64,000 nucleotides of DNA, taken from contig NZ_QJRC01000098.1 of the NCBI RefSeq assembly GCF_013393325.1, positions 62,001-126,000 on the forward strand, written 5' to 3'. Every line of letters starts with the position of its first letter. The first letter of the stretch is position 1. Below, one piece after another: positions 32,055 to 40,194 of the stretch. The DNA comes from Pseudomonas hunanensis. GTDB taxonomy: Bacteria; Pseudomonadota; Gammaproteobacteria; Pseudomonadales; Pseudomonadaceae. Both the position numbers and the translations under genes were made by a program. The notes under the pieces are model-generated. The model was not told the origin of the DNA, did not search any database, and was given only the letters and a program-made list of their open reading frames with translations.

Positions 32055-33371
32055 TTAGGTACGCAGTGGCTTGATTGCCATGCTGGTGTTCGGTGCCACG
32101 TCATTGCTTTGCGCGCTGGTGGCTGGGCGGCTGTTCCAATGCGGCAGCAACACCAGCGCGGAGAACAGTGCACAGCCGGCGAACACGATGAACACCGTGA
32201 CGCCGTCGAAGTAACCCGGCAGCAGCCCGCCCAACACCGCCCCCACCGAACCGCAGCCATTGACGAAGCCGGCCGCGGTGGCGCCGGCCTTGGCGGTGCC
32301 GAAGTCGATGGCCGCCGCGCCGCTGATCATCGAGTCCGGCCCGTACAGGGTCAGGCCCATGACAAACAGCAAAGCCACCACCAGGATCACACTGCCGGTG
32401 TGCATGGCCGCCATGAACGCCGCCAGGGTCACGGTCAGCAGCACCAGGCTGATCACGCAGGCCGGCATGCGCCGGGCGCCGAACAGTTTGTCGGAGGCCA
32501 GGCCGATCATGATCGGGCCAAGCAGCCCGGCCAGCTCGAAGGCGGTCGGGATGATTGCCGCGCCCACCTTGCCCACCGAGGGCATCTGCTCGAAGACGAT
32601 CACCGGGCCCCACAGCAGGATGGCGTAGCGCGCAGGCTTGAGCAGGAAGTACGCCAGGCCCAGGGTCAACACCGTGCGGTTGCGCATGATCTCCCTCAGT
32701 GGCGCCCACACACTGCACAGGTTGTCGGCGGGGGCCATGCTCTGCGGCTCGGGCTCCACCGCCGGCAGGCCGACGTCTTCAGGTTTGTTGCGCTGCAAGA
32801 AGAAGAACAGCACCGCCACCAGCGCCACCACGGCTGCGCTGGAGAAGAACGCCGCATGCCAGGTGCCGACCAGGGTATAGGCCCACCAGCCGGCGAATGG
32901 CGAGGCCACCAGGCCGCCGAAGGCATAGCAGGAACTCCACAGCCCCAGCACCCGTCCGCGCTGCGAGGCCGGGAAGAAGCTGCCGATGTTCTTGCATAAC
33001 CCTGCCCAACCGGTGGACTGCGCCAGGCCCTGCACCAGCATGCAGGTGGCGAAGATCGGGAAGGTGGCGTAACTGCCCATCACCACCGCCGCCGCCGCAG
33101 AAATCAGCAACCCACCGAGTACCACCACGCGTGGGCCGAAGCGGTCAGCAAGCATGCCCCAGGTGAACTGGCCTACGGCATAGGCGGCCAGGTAGATGGC
33201 GTCGAGGTTGGCCATGGCGGCCTTGTCGAGCATGAAGCTTGGGTCTTCGGCGATGCCCAGCTTGGCCACCGAGAAGGCTTTGCGGGTGAAGTAGAAGGCG
33301 GCGTAGGCCAGCCAGGTGATAGCGAAAATCTGGATGCGCCAGCGTTTGAACGCGGCTAGGGATTGATTCAT
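32055..33371 (-). CDS. MFS transporter, organophosphate:phosphate antiporter-like (GlpT/UhpT group)
   Basis: Inner-membrane carrier of 438 residues with 12 predicted hydrophobic segments. The N-terminus (WRIQIFAITWLAYAAFYFTRKAFSVAK) carries the Y-x-x-FY-xRK-xFS pattern of GlpT/UhpT carriers, whose arginine binds phosphate. ADRFGPRVVVLGG is the loop-2 MFS motif, and GWAGLCKNIGSFFPASQRGRVLGLW is the conserved OPA loop. It is the first gene of a two-gene unit with the FAD oxidoreductase and diverges from a LysR regulator. The phosphate-type carrier fold next to an amine oxidase suggests an organophosphate or phosphonate substrate. Glycerol-3-phosphate itself is less likely given the oxidase. Confidence 0.85.
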   Translation of the reverse strand: MNQSLAAFKRWRIQIFAITWLAYAAFYFTRKAFSVAKLGIAEDPSFMLDKAAMANLDAIYLAAYAVGQFTWGMLADRFGPRVVVLGGLLISAAAAVVMGSYATFPIFATCMLVQGLAQSTGWAGLCKNIGSFFPASQRGRVLGLWSSCYAFGGLVASPFAGWWAYTLVGTWHAAFFSSAAVVALVAVLFFFLQRNKPEDVGLPAVEPEPQSMAPADNLCSVWAPLREIMRNRTVLTLGLAYFLLKPARYAILLWGPVIVFEQMPSVGKVGAAIIPTAFELAGLLGPIMIGLASDKLFGARRMPACVISLVLLTVTLAAFMAAMHTGSVILVVALLFVMGLTLYGPDSMISGAAAIDFGTAKAGATAAGFVNGCGSVGAVLGGLLPGYFDGVTVFIVFAGCALFSALVLLPHWNSRPATSAQSNDVAPNTSMAIKPLRT

Positions 33372-33555
33372 GTGAGTCTGACCTCTTGCTCAAGTGTGCC
33401 GGCAGAATGTGAAGAAACGCCTGTCTTGTTCTTGTGTTACGCACAGCGATGACAAAGCTGTCATCGGGTCAGATGGCACCGTGTGGGCACCATGGCCCTG
33501 GCGGCATTCGTGGTGCCAGCGTCGGGCTGACATGCATGGAAACAGTTGCGCTAAG

Positions 33556-33576
33556 ATAAATAAAATCGATTTATCG
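33556..33576. promoter_or_regulatory. AT-rich inverted repeat, candidate LysR operator
   Basis: GATAAAT, seven-base spacer, ATTTATC is a perfect 7-base inverted repeat in the 243-base divergent region, 39 bases before the LysR start. Dyad symmetry of this spacing with a T...A core fits LysR binding sites and autoregulation. Confidence 0.5.
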
Positions 33577-33614
33577 TATTACACACATAAGCCCAGCTTG
33601 TTACTGAGGTCGTC

Positions 33615-34511
33615 ATGTCGGTTTCCCACGCACAACTCAAGGCTTTCCACGCGGTGGCAGTACACGGCAGCTTTACCCGTGCAGCGGAAAAGCTGTTTCT
33701 TACCCAGCCTGCGGTGTCGGACCAGGTGCGCAAACTGGAGGAGCGCTTCGGCGTTTTGCTGTTCCACCGCAACAAGCGCTCGGTACAGCTCACCGACCTG
33801 GGCGAGCGCCTGCTGGGCATCAGCCAGCGCCTGTTCGCCTGCGAGGCCGAAGCCCATGACCTGCTGCAGGACTCGCGCGCGCTGCACACCGGCAGCCTGG
33901 TGCTGGCGGTGGATGCGCCGGTGCACGTGCTGCCGCAGATCGCCCGGTTCTGCCAGCGTTACCCAGGTATTCAGGTGAAAATCGAGACCGGCAATACTGA
34001 CGAATCGCTGGCCCGGTTGTTCAGCTACCAGGCCGACCTGGCCTTGCTGGGCCGGGATGTCGACGATGAGCGCCTGCATTGCCTACCGCTGCGCCGCGAC
34101 CCGATGGTGGCGTTTGTTTCGCACAACCACCCATGGGCCAGCCGTGGGTCGATCAGCCTGGCTGACCTCGATGACATGCCACTTGTGCTGCGTGAGCCTG
34201 GTTCAGTGACGCGCCAGACACTGGAGGAAGAGATGCAACGGGCGGGGCTGCGGATTCGTCCGGCGATCCAGGTGGAGGGCCGGGAAGCGGCGCGTGAGGC
34301 GGTGGTGGTGGGGATTGGCGTGGGGGTGGTGTCGGCGGCGGAATTTGGCGCTGATGCGCGAGTGTGTGCGTTGCCAATTGTGGATTGTCAGCGGCATTTG
34401 ACCGAGACGTTGGTGTGCTTGAGCGAGCAGCGCACACGACGCGTGGTGGCGACCTTCTTGCAGATGGTTGAAGAAGAGGCCAGTGCAGGCAACCCGACTA
34501 TGCTGGGATAA
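33615..34511 (+). CDS. LysR-family regulator of the oxidoreductase/MFS unit
   Basis: Regulator of 298 residues, start ATG at 33615 with GAGG five bases upstream. The helix-turn-helix region is HAQLKAFHAVAVHGSFTRAAEKLFLTQPAVSDQVRKLEERFGV. The effector domain starts at GSLVLAVDAPVHVLPQIARFCQRYPGIQVKIETGNTDE, resembling regulators of phosphonate utilisation and CysB/Cbl-like proteins. It is divergent from the organophosphate-type carrier and FAD oxidoreductase genes, the classical arrangement for a LysR protein controlling its neighbours. The likely operator is the inverted repeat at 33556-33576. The inducer is unknown. Confidence 0.9.
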   Translation: MSVSHAQLKAFHAVAVHGSFTRAAEKLFLTQPAVSDQVRKLEERFGVLLFHRNKRSVQLTDLGERLLGISQRLFACEAEAHDLLQDSRALHTGSLVLAVDAPVHVLPQIARFCQRYPGIQVKIETGNTDESLARLFSYQADLALLGRDVDDERLHCLPLRRDPMVAFVSHNHPWASRGSISLADLDDMPLVLREPGSVTRQTLEEEMQRAGLRIRPAIQVEGREAAREAVVVGIGVGVVSAAEFGADARVCALPIVDCQRHLTETLVCLSEQRTRRVVATFLQMVEEEASAGNPTMLG

Positions 34512-34534
34512 CCTCAGCCCACAAACCCACGCCC

Positions 34535-34906
34535 ATGCTCTACCGCCTGGCCGCCGACACCCTGGTGCTGCTACACCTGGCCTTCATCCTGCTGGTGCTG
34601 TTCGGCGGTTTGCTGGTGCTCAGGTGGCGCCCTGCCCTGCTCATCCACCTGCCGGCCCTGGCCTGGGGCCTGGCGGTGGAATGCCTGCACCTGGGCTGCC
34701 CGCTCACCAGCTGGGAAAACCGCATGCGCAGTGCCGCCGGTGACGCAGGCTACCAAGGGGGTTTCGTCGAGCACTACATCTGGCCGCTGATCTACCCCAC
34801 CGGGCTGACCCCGCACGTGCAGCTGCTGTTGGGCAGCATCGTGCTGCTGCTCAACCTGTGCATCTACAGCTACGTGGCCTGGCGCTGGCGCCACCCTAGC
34901 GGGTAG
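34535..34906 (+). CDS. DUF2784 family small membrane protein
   Basis: Predicted inner-membrane protein of 123 residues and unknown function. Three hydrophobic segments are visible: LVLLHLAFILLVLFGGLLVL (residues about 10-29), LLIHLPALAWGLAVEC (about 37-52), and LLLGSIVLLLNLCIYSYVAW near the end. The conserved family motif CPLTSWENRMR lies in the middle. It starts 23 bases after the LysR stop and its last 11 bases overlap the end of the convergent tam gene. No role is suggested by context. Confidence 0.85.
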   Translation: MLYRLAADTLVLLHLAFILLVLFGGLLVLRWRPALLIHLPALAWGLAVECLHLGCPLTSWENRMRSAAGDAGYQGGFVEHYIWPLIYPTGLTPHVQLLLGSIVLLLNLCIYSYVAWRWRHPSG

Positions 34907-35672
34907 CGATCACGAACAACCGCGGGAACGGCAACAGCACCTTGCCATCGGTGGCCGGCGGGTAGTCGCGCTGCAGGGCTTGCAGGTACATCTGCAGGAA
35001 GTCGACCTGCTCCTGCTCATCAAGCCTGGCCAGGTAAGGCCGCAATGCCGATCCCTTGAACCATTCCACCACCGCCTCGGCGCCGCCGGCCAACGGATGG
35101 TGATAGGTGGTACGCCACACGTCCACCCGCGCGCACAGCGGGCTCAGCAGGTCGTAGTAGAACGCCGCGCTGTGCCGTGGCGGCAGTTGGAAATCAGCGA
35201 ACTTGGCCGCCCAGGGGCCTTGGCTGGCGATTTCGCGCAACTGCCGGTGGGCCGGTTCGTCGAGATTATCTGGCGTCTGCACGGCCAGGCTGGCGCCTTC
35301 GCTCAATTGGCGCACCAGGTGCGGATACAGCGAGGCGTGGTCGGGCAGCCATTGCAGCGAGGCATTGGCCAGGATCAGGTCCTGCGGCTCGGGGGCCGTC
35401 CAGCCGGCAATGTCGGCGATGACCGTGCGTACCCGCGGGATGCACAGCCGCTTGCGCTCGCGAGCCTTGTCGATCATGTCTGGGTCGCTGTCCAGCGCTG
35501 TCACCTGAGCGTCGGGGTAACGCTGCAGCAGCACTTCGGTGGAGTTGCCAGGGCCGCAGCCCAGGTCGGTGGCGTGGCGCACCGGGCGTGACGGGATGGC
35601 GGCAAGCAGGTCGCGTACGGCGCGGGTGCGTTCGTCTTCGAACAGGGAATACTGGGTGGCGGACCAGGCCAT
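34896..35672 (-). CDS. tam: Trans-aconitate 2-methyltransferase
   Basis: Soluble SAM-dependent enzyme methylating trans-aconitate, an inhibitor of the citric acid cycle formed by spontaneous isomerisation of cis-aconitate; 258 residues. The start is MAWSATQYSLFEDERTRAV at 35672 with AAGGAG six bases upstream; the frame stays open to 35783 without such a site. Motif I is ATDLGCGPGNSTEVLLQRYP, motif II AEQ-type VTALDSDPDMIDKAR, and LILANASLQWLPDH is the Tam post-motif. FYYDLLSPLCARVDVWRTTYHH and the C-terminal LLPFPRLFVIATR agree with E. coli Tam. Its 3' end overlaps the DUF2784 gene by 11 bases. Confidence 0.93.
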   Translation of the reverse strand: MAWSATQYSLFEDERTRAVRDLLAAIPSRPVRHATDLGCGPGNSTEVLLQRYPDAQVTALDSDPDMIDKARERKRLCIPRVRTVIADIAGWTAPEPQDLILANASLQWLPDHASLYPHLVRQLSEGASLAVQTPDNLDEPAHRQLREIASQGPWAAKFADFQLPPRHSAAFYYDLLSPLCARVDVWRTTYHHPLAGGAEAVVEWFKGSALRPYLARLDEQEQVDFLQMYLQALQRDYPPATDGKVLLPFPRLFVIATR

Positions 35673-35808
35673 GTGAAGCTCCTTGGGGCGGACAATGTGT
35701 TCAGCATATGCCATCTGTCGCCTGTGGCCACCCTCTAACGGTCCACACACTGCACCATCGCTCGCGGCATCTCGGCATTCCATTGCCGGGACGCAAGCGG
35801 TTCAACAC

Positions 35809-37200
35809 CTAAGCGCTGGCAGACACCGGGCGTGGTGTACGCACGCCCCAAAGCCAATAGCCCAGGGATAGCAGGATCAACCAGCCTACCCCGACGTACA
35901 TGGCCGTGCGGCTGGCTGGGAACCAACCAAGAACGCCAAAAATGAAGACCATGAAAGCAATCGCGCAAGCGGGCCCTACTGGCCACAGTGGCACTCGATA
36001 ATCCAGTGCAGCAACCTCCTCCTTGCTCATGCCACGCCGCATGGCCACTTGCGACAGCAGAATCATCAACCAGACCCAGACAATGGAGAAGGTGACGACT
36101 GCGGCAAGCACCAGGAACAAGCCTTCTGGCACCAAGTAGTTCAATACCACGCCCAGTAGCAGTGCGACACCCATGACAGCAACCGTCATCCACGGCACGC
36201 CGAAACGCGACAGTGAGGCGAAGCCGGCAGGCGCCTGGCCGTTTTGCGCCATGCCGTACATCATGCGCCCGGCACTGAAAATGTCGCTATTGATCGCTGA
36301 AACAGCAGCGGAAATGACCACGATGTTCAACACGGTGGCCGCGGAACTGATGCCCAGGCCACTGAAGATCTGTACGAACGGGCTGCCGTGGCTGCCAATA
36401 CCGGTCCAAGGGTAAATGGACATAAGTACCAACAGGGTGAGGATATAGAACAAGAGGATGCGCAACGGCACTGAATTGATCGCCTTTGGCAGCACGCGCT
36501 TTGGGTCCCTTGCTTCGCCTGCCGTGATGCCGATCATTTCGACCCCGCCAAAGGCGAACATGACGACAGTGAAGGAAGCAATCATCCCACCGATGCCATT
36601 GGGGAAGAACCCGCCGTGGCTCCACAGGTTCGAGATACCGGCAACCGTGCCCGCATCGTCATTCAACTGGATGCCCAGCAGCAGTACAGCCCCGCCTGCC
36701 ACAATCATGGCAACGATAGCGGTCACCTTCAGCAACGACAGCCAAAACTCCATTTCGCCGAACACTTTCACGCTACACAGGTTCAGCGCCCCGATAAAGA
36801 AGACGATCCCGAGCACCCAGATCCAGGCGGGTGTTTCAGGGAACCACAGCCCCATGTAGACACCAAACGCGGTCACATCCGCCAGGCACACCACCAACAT
36901 CGAGAACGCGTAGCTCCAACCCGTCAGAAAACCAAAGTAACGACCTAGATACTGGCTGGCATAGTGTCCGAACGAGCCAGATACCGGGTTATGAACCGCC
37001 ATTTCGCCGAGGGCGCGCATCATCATGTAAATGGCTGCACCGCCTATGAGGTAGGCAAGTAAAACAGAAGGGCCTGCCAGTTTTATTGCCGATGCCGAAC
37101 CGTAGAAAAGCCCGGTGCCAATAGCGGAGCCTAACGCCATGAAACGAATATGTCGGGTAGACAGACCCCGCTTCAGCTGGTGTGAAGATTGAGCGTTCAT
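35809..37200 (-). CDS. Amino acid permease of the APC family, ProY-like
   Basis: Inner-membrane proton-coupled amino acid permease of 463 residues, about 12 membrane segments. The start is MNAQSSHQLKRGL at 37200 with AAGAAGG seven bases upstream. LKRGLSTRHIRFMALGSAIG and GLFYGSASAIKLAGPSVLLAY, VTAFGVYMGLWFPETPAWIW, IEIIGITAGEA-type VEMIGITAGEARDPKRVLP and LSAINSDIF-type VSAINSDIFSAGRMMYGMA match the E. coli cryptic proline permease ProY closely. It follows a PhyH-type dioxygenase gene (80 bases between) on the same strand, with a LysR gene divergent. Proline or a related imino or cyclic amino acid is therefore a likely cargo, though the dioxygenase context could mean a different amino acid. 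Confidence 0.88.
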   Translation of the reverse strand: MNAQSSHQLKRGLSTRHIRFMALGSAIGTGLFYGSASAIKLAGPSVLLAYLIGGAAIYMMMRALGEMAVHNPVSGSFGHYASQYLGRYFGFLTGWSYAFSMLVVCLADVTAFGVYMGLWFPETPAWIWVLGIVFFIGALNLCSVKVFGEMEFWLSLLKVTAIVAMIVAGGAVLLLGIQLNDDAGTVAGISNLWSHGGFFPNGIGGMIASFTVVMFAFGGVEMIGITAGEARDPKRVLPKAINSVPLRILLFYILTLLVLMSIYPWTGIGSHGSPFVQIFSGLGISSAATVLNIVVISAAVSAINSDIFSAGRMMYGMAQNGQAPAGFASLSRFGVPWMTVAVMGVALLLGVVLNYLVPEGLFLVLAAVVTFSIVWVWLMILLSQVAMRRGMSKEEVAALDYRVPLWPVGPACAIAFMVFIFGVLGWFPASRTAMYVGVGWLILLSLGYWLWGVRTPRPVSASA

Positions 37201-37280
37201 AGATACCTTCTTGATTTTATTATCAGGTCCGCACAACGCACAGGTTGGGCGGTTTTATCAGGCACGCAGTATTTCAATCA

Positions 37281-38105
37281 TCAAGCCCGTGGCCACAGCA
37301 CCGGGAACAGTTCATGGTTCATCTTGGCGCCGCTGGCCAGTTGCGTTTCCAGCCCGGGAAACTGTGGCGACGTTTTCCACTGGCGCGGTGCATGAGTAAT
37401 GTCGTCACCCAGGAAACGCACCGAGAAGGCACGACGCCGACGATTGCCCCCGACACCTCCAGAGGCATGCAAGGTCAGCATGTGGAAGAACACGGCATCG
37501 CCTGGGGAGAGTTCCCAGCCGAGAATGTTCCAGGCACTGCGATCGGCCTCGATGTCCGGCAAGTCAGCCAGGCTGCCTTCCGGGAACCATTGCGCCTGGC
37601 TGTCGAGAAAGCTGCGCGGCATCAGCCACGGCCCCAGGTGCGAGCCCCCCACGAATTCGAGGGTGGACTCCCTCGCAACAGGGTCGATTGGCATCCACAT
37701 GCTGCAGTTCTGGCGCCCATCGATGTTGTAATAGGGCTGGTCCTGATGCCAGGGCGTCCGCTGGCGCGTATTAGGCTCCTTGACCAGCAGGTGATCGTGA
37801 TAAAGCCGGGCTGTCTCGCTGTTCATGAGTTGGGCTGCAACACCCCCTACCCGGCTCTCGAAGATGAACTGACGATAGGCGGTGATATCGCCCCAATTAC
37901 AGAAGTCTTCAAAGAACCAACCGGGGTCATCAGGACGACTCGCCACCTTGGCGCGCTCGCTTGGGGTTTTCAAGTTCTGTTCAATGCCGGATTCGAGCAG
38001 TGCAACTTCTTCCGGCGTAAACAAGTTACGCACGCAAACAGCACCGTCACGCTGAAAAGCCTCGATGGTTTCATCGCTCAGTTGGAATTCTGCGTATTGA
38101 TTCAT
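37281..38105 (-). CDS. Phytanoyl-CoA dioxygenase (PhyH) family Fe(II)/2-oxoglutarate oxygenase
   Basis: Predicted soluble non-heme iron oxygenase of 274 residues, usual for small bacterial PhyH proteins. The iron-binding facial triad is visible as His120 and Asp122 (TPWHQDQPYY) and His213 (FFHMLTLHASGG). An arginine about 11 residues later (Arg224 or Arg225 in RRRRAFSVRFLGDD) would hold 2-oxoglutarate. SMWMPIDPV and ESTLEFVGGSH are the family's core strand and loop. AAGGG lies about seven bases before the ATG. It is transcribed away from a LysR gene and followed by a ProY-like permease, suggesting hydroxylation of an imported amino acid or of an amino-acid-derived osmolyte. The sequence is not obviously an ectoine hydroxylase. 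Substrate unknown. Confidence 0.87.
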   Translation of the reverse strand: MNQYAEFQLSDETIEAFQRDGAVCVRNLFTPEEVALLESGIEQNLKTPSERAKVASRPDDPGWFFEDFCNWGDITAYRQFIFESRVGGVAAQLMNSETARLYHDHLLVKEPNTRQRTPWHQDQPYYNIDGRQNCSMWMPIDPVARESTLEFVGGSHLGPWLMPRSFLDSQAQWFPEGSLADLPDIEADRSAWNILGWELSPGDAVFFHMLTLHASGGVGGNRRRRAFSVRFLGDDITHAPRQWKTSPQFPGLETQLASGAKMNHELFPVLWPRA

Positions 38106-38199
38106 AAAGCACCCTTTAGTCTTTTTATTGGGGCAGGCGCACGCAAGTTTTCAAGAGAAATAAGCAAGGTGCACAGCGAGTATTGCTTTTTGGCACCAA

Positions 38200-38238
38200 T
38201 AGGAAAAGAATATATTTCCTAATTTTGAGTATAGGAAA
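38200..38238. promoter_or_regulatory. Candidate LysR operator: TAGGAAA inverted pair plus third half-site
   Basis: TAGGAAA at 38200-38206 and TTTCCTA at 38215-38221 form a perfect 7-base inverted repeat with an eight-base spacer. A third TAGGAAA lies at 38232-38238, where it also supplies the ribosome-binding site of the LysR gene at 38241. The site sits in the 135-base divergent region of the dioxygenase and LysR genes. Confidence 0.6.
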
Positions 38239-38240
38239 AA

Positions 38241-39167
38241 ATGATAGGGTTCTCTTTCAGGCAGCTCGAGTACTTCGTGGCCGTGGCCGAACATGGCAGC
38301 ATCAGCGCTGCAGCGAGAGCCCGGCACGTTTCACAGCCCTCGGTGTCGGTTGCCATTGCTCAGCTTGAAGAGGCGCTGAATGAGCGGCTGTTCCGGCGCC
38401 AGGTCAGCCGTGGGCTGGAGCTGACCTCAGCGGGCACGCGCTTGCTCGCCCAGGCACGCGATATCATTGGCATGGCCATCGCCATGAATCAAAAAGCGGA
38501 TACGGTGCAAGGCTCACTTCGCGGCAACTTGTCGCTTATCTGCTTTCAAGACTTGGGCCCTTATTACGCGCCCAGGCTGCTGTCGAGCTTTCGCAAGCAG
38601 TATCCCGAAGTCGAGGTAACACTGTTCGAGACCGACCTGGCAGGCGTGCACCGCCATCTGAGCGCCGGTAAAGCCGAGCTTGCGCTTACCTATGACATAG
38701 GCCTCGATCCCTCGCTGCCGCGTCAGGTGTTGGCCGAATTGAAACCCTACGCGCTCATCGCCACTGACCATCGGCTCGCCCACCTGGCCGCGATACCGCT
38801 GCATGAACTGGCGCAAGAGTGTTTGATTCTTGAGGATATCGCGCAAACCCGCGAGTATTTCCTTTCACTGTTTTGGGCGCATAACCTGCAACCGCGTACA
38901 CAGCAATATACCCAGACCTTCGAGATGCAACGTGGCCTGGTCGCCCATGGCTATGGGGTTGCGCTTTCATGCACCCGGCCTGCTGGGGATCACTGTTATG
39001 ACGGCACACCGCTGTTGTGCCGGCCATTGCTGGAAGCCGTATCACCGCAAAAAGTGGTGCTGGCTCAATCAGGCATGATGCACCCCTCGCCGGTAGCGGA
39101 GGCGTTCAAAAGTTGGGTCGCTCGGGAAATAGCAGTCGGGGCCCCTGCGGGACCGAGTTCACCCTAA
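38241..39167 (+). CDS. LysR-family regulator divergent from the PhyH dioxygenase
   Basis: Regulator of 308 residues starting at ATG 38241 with AGGA six bases upstream. The helix-turn-helix is FRQLEYFVAVAEHGSISAAARARHVSQPSVSVAIAQLEEAL. The effector domain (GNLSLICFQDLGPYYAPRLLSSFRKQYPEVEVTLFE ... ELALTYDIGLD) has the look of the LysR group linked to amino acid and aromatic catabolism. GMMHPSPVAEAFKSWV is the usual C-terminal end. Its position opposite the dioxygenase and permease makes it their probable regulator. Expression seems self-controlled, because the putative operator overlaps its own ribosome-binding site. Confidence 0.9.
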   Translation: MIGFSFRQLEYFVAVAEHGSISAAARARHVSQPSVSVAIAQLEEALNERLFRRQVSRGLELTSAGTRLLAQARDIIGMAIAMNQKADTVQGSLRGNLSLICFQDLGPYYAPRLLSSFRKQYPEVEVTLFETDLAGVHRHLSAGKAELALTYDIGLDPSLPRQVLAELKPYALIATDHRLAHLAAIPLHELAQECLILEDIAQTREYFLSLFWAHNLQPRTQQYTQTFEMQRGLVAHGYGVALSCTRPAGDHCYDGTPLLCRPLLEAVSPQKVVLAQSGMMHPSPVAEAFKSWVAREIAVGAPAGPSSP

Positions 39168-39192
39168 AGTTAGTTAAGCTATTGGGGCCGAC

Positions 39193-39714
39193 TTAAACGC
39201 GTGATCCTAGATTCAGGTCCATCGCCTGGGACATCAACATAGAACCTTCTCGCAAAGGCTCTGGTAAGCCGCTGTCACAAAATCCGCTTTTTCTGTACAA
39301 GCTCATCGCCGGGGAGTCTGCGATCGTCACACCTAACCTGACAGTTTGCGCCCCGCGACTTTCAGCCCAAGCAATAGCTTCTGCTAGCAGAGACCGGCCG
39401 ACTCCGACCCCTCGCACGGCAGGTTCCACCCACATCTGAAAAATCTCGACGACTCCTGACGCCGCTTCTGAAGCTTTACACCACACCAAACCACAAGGCT
39501 CAGCGTGCTGAAAAGCCAAAAACGCCTGTGCGTATTTCGAAGCTGCGACCGCCGAGATACGGGCCGCCCAATCGTCATCACTTCTGGTCACTTCAGAAGC
39601 GTAGGTACTTGCGAAGGCAGCGGGTGAGTCTTGCAGAGCCCTCAAGCGCATATCCCGATATAACGGCCAATCACGTGCAGCTATAGGGCGAACGAACACA
39701 TTGCTAATTCCCAC
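39193..39714 (-). CDS. GNAT family N-acetyltransferase
   Basis: Predicted acetyl-CoA-dependent acetyltransferase of 173 residues. The start is a GTG at 39714, supported by AAGGAG seven bases upstream. Motif D/A of the GNAT fold is visible as VVEIFQMWVEPAVRGVGVGRSLLAEAIAWAE (the R/Q-x-x-G-x-G/A pyrophosphate loop is RGVGVG), and motif B as SLYRKSGF. The N-terminal VFVRPIAARDWPLYRDMRLRALQDSPAAF is common in acetyltransferases of antibiotics, amines or peptides. The substrate cannot be told. It lies at the left edge of the accessory stretch ending at tRNA-Pro. Confidence 0.88.
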   Translation of the reverse strand: MGISNVFVRPIAARDWPLYRDMRLRALQDSPAAFASTYASEVTRSDDDWAARISAVAASKYAQAFLAFQHAEPCGLVWCKASEAASGVVEIFQMWVEPAVRGVGVGRSLLAEAIAWAESRGAQTVRLGVTIADSPAMSLYRKSGFCDSGLPEPLREGSMLMSQAMDLNLGSRV

Positions 39715-39789
39715 GTCTCTGCTCCTTTACCGGTCACGGCAAGCCGTGAAGCCAAAACTGCTTCATCGCAGAACGACTGCAAATGGAAA

Positions 39790-40194
39790 TCAGCTTTGAT
39801 CGGGTAGCATGTACTCAAACTTGTATGAGTGATGCCCGTCGGTGATCGTGATCACCATGCTACCTGTTAGCCCAGAAAGCGCGTCAGTGCCTGAGTCAGG
39901 TACGACGGTGATGGACTGAACGGGCGCCCCACGGTTCATGGTCGAACTGTGTTGAAGTACGAAACTACCGCTGCGACCGTGCAAGGTTCCCTGTACAGTT
40001 TCCATGGCAACGTAACCGGCAGAACCTGGAACGCTGCTGCGAAAGGACAACATCTCACCTTGACTGGTGGCGTCCAGGTCACCCTTGAACTGCTTGTCCA
40101 AAGACAACCGACCGAGGCCAGAATCCTCAGCGGCACGGCTCAAGGGTTGCGGATTCAGCGTGATGTCGAATGACCCTACGGCGGTCTGTTGCAT
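39790..40194 (-). CDS. DUF3224 family protein
   Basis: Predicted soluble beta-barrel protein of 134 residues, function unknown. The start is MQQTAVGSFDITLNP at 40194 with AAGGA seven bases upstream; the frame stays open to 40266 without a site. The features GSFDITLNPQP, KGDLDATSQGEML, AGYVAMETVQGTLHGRSGSFVLQHS and VVPDSGTDALSGLTGSM are characteristic of DUF3224, a fold related to allene oxide cyclase. Members are stress-linked in some bacteria but uncharacterised. It stands alone within the accessory region. Confidence 0.85.
   Translation of the reverse strand: MQQTAVGSFDITLNPQPLSRAAEDSGLGRLSLDKQFKGDLDATSQGEMLSFRSSVPGSAGYVAMETVQGTLHGRSGSFVLQHSSTMNRGAPVQSITVVPDSGTDALSGLTGSMVITITDGHHSYKFEYMLPDQS

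Noticed and set aside
36173..36415. Small plus-strand frame inside the permease gene
   Set aside because: Antisense to conserved membrane helices, no start signal.
37281..38105. Ectoine hydroxylase (EctD) identity for the PhyH gene
   Set aside because: The triad is shared with all PhyH proteins, but no ectABC genes are nearby and the substrate-loop sequence does not resemble EctD as I remember it.
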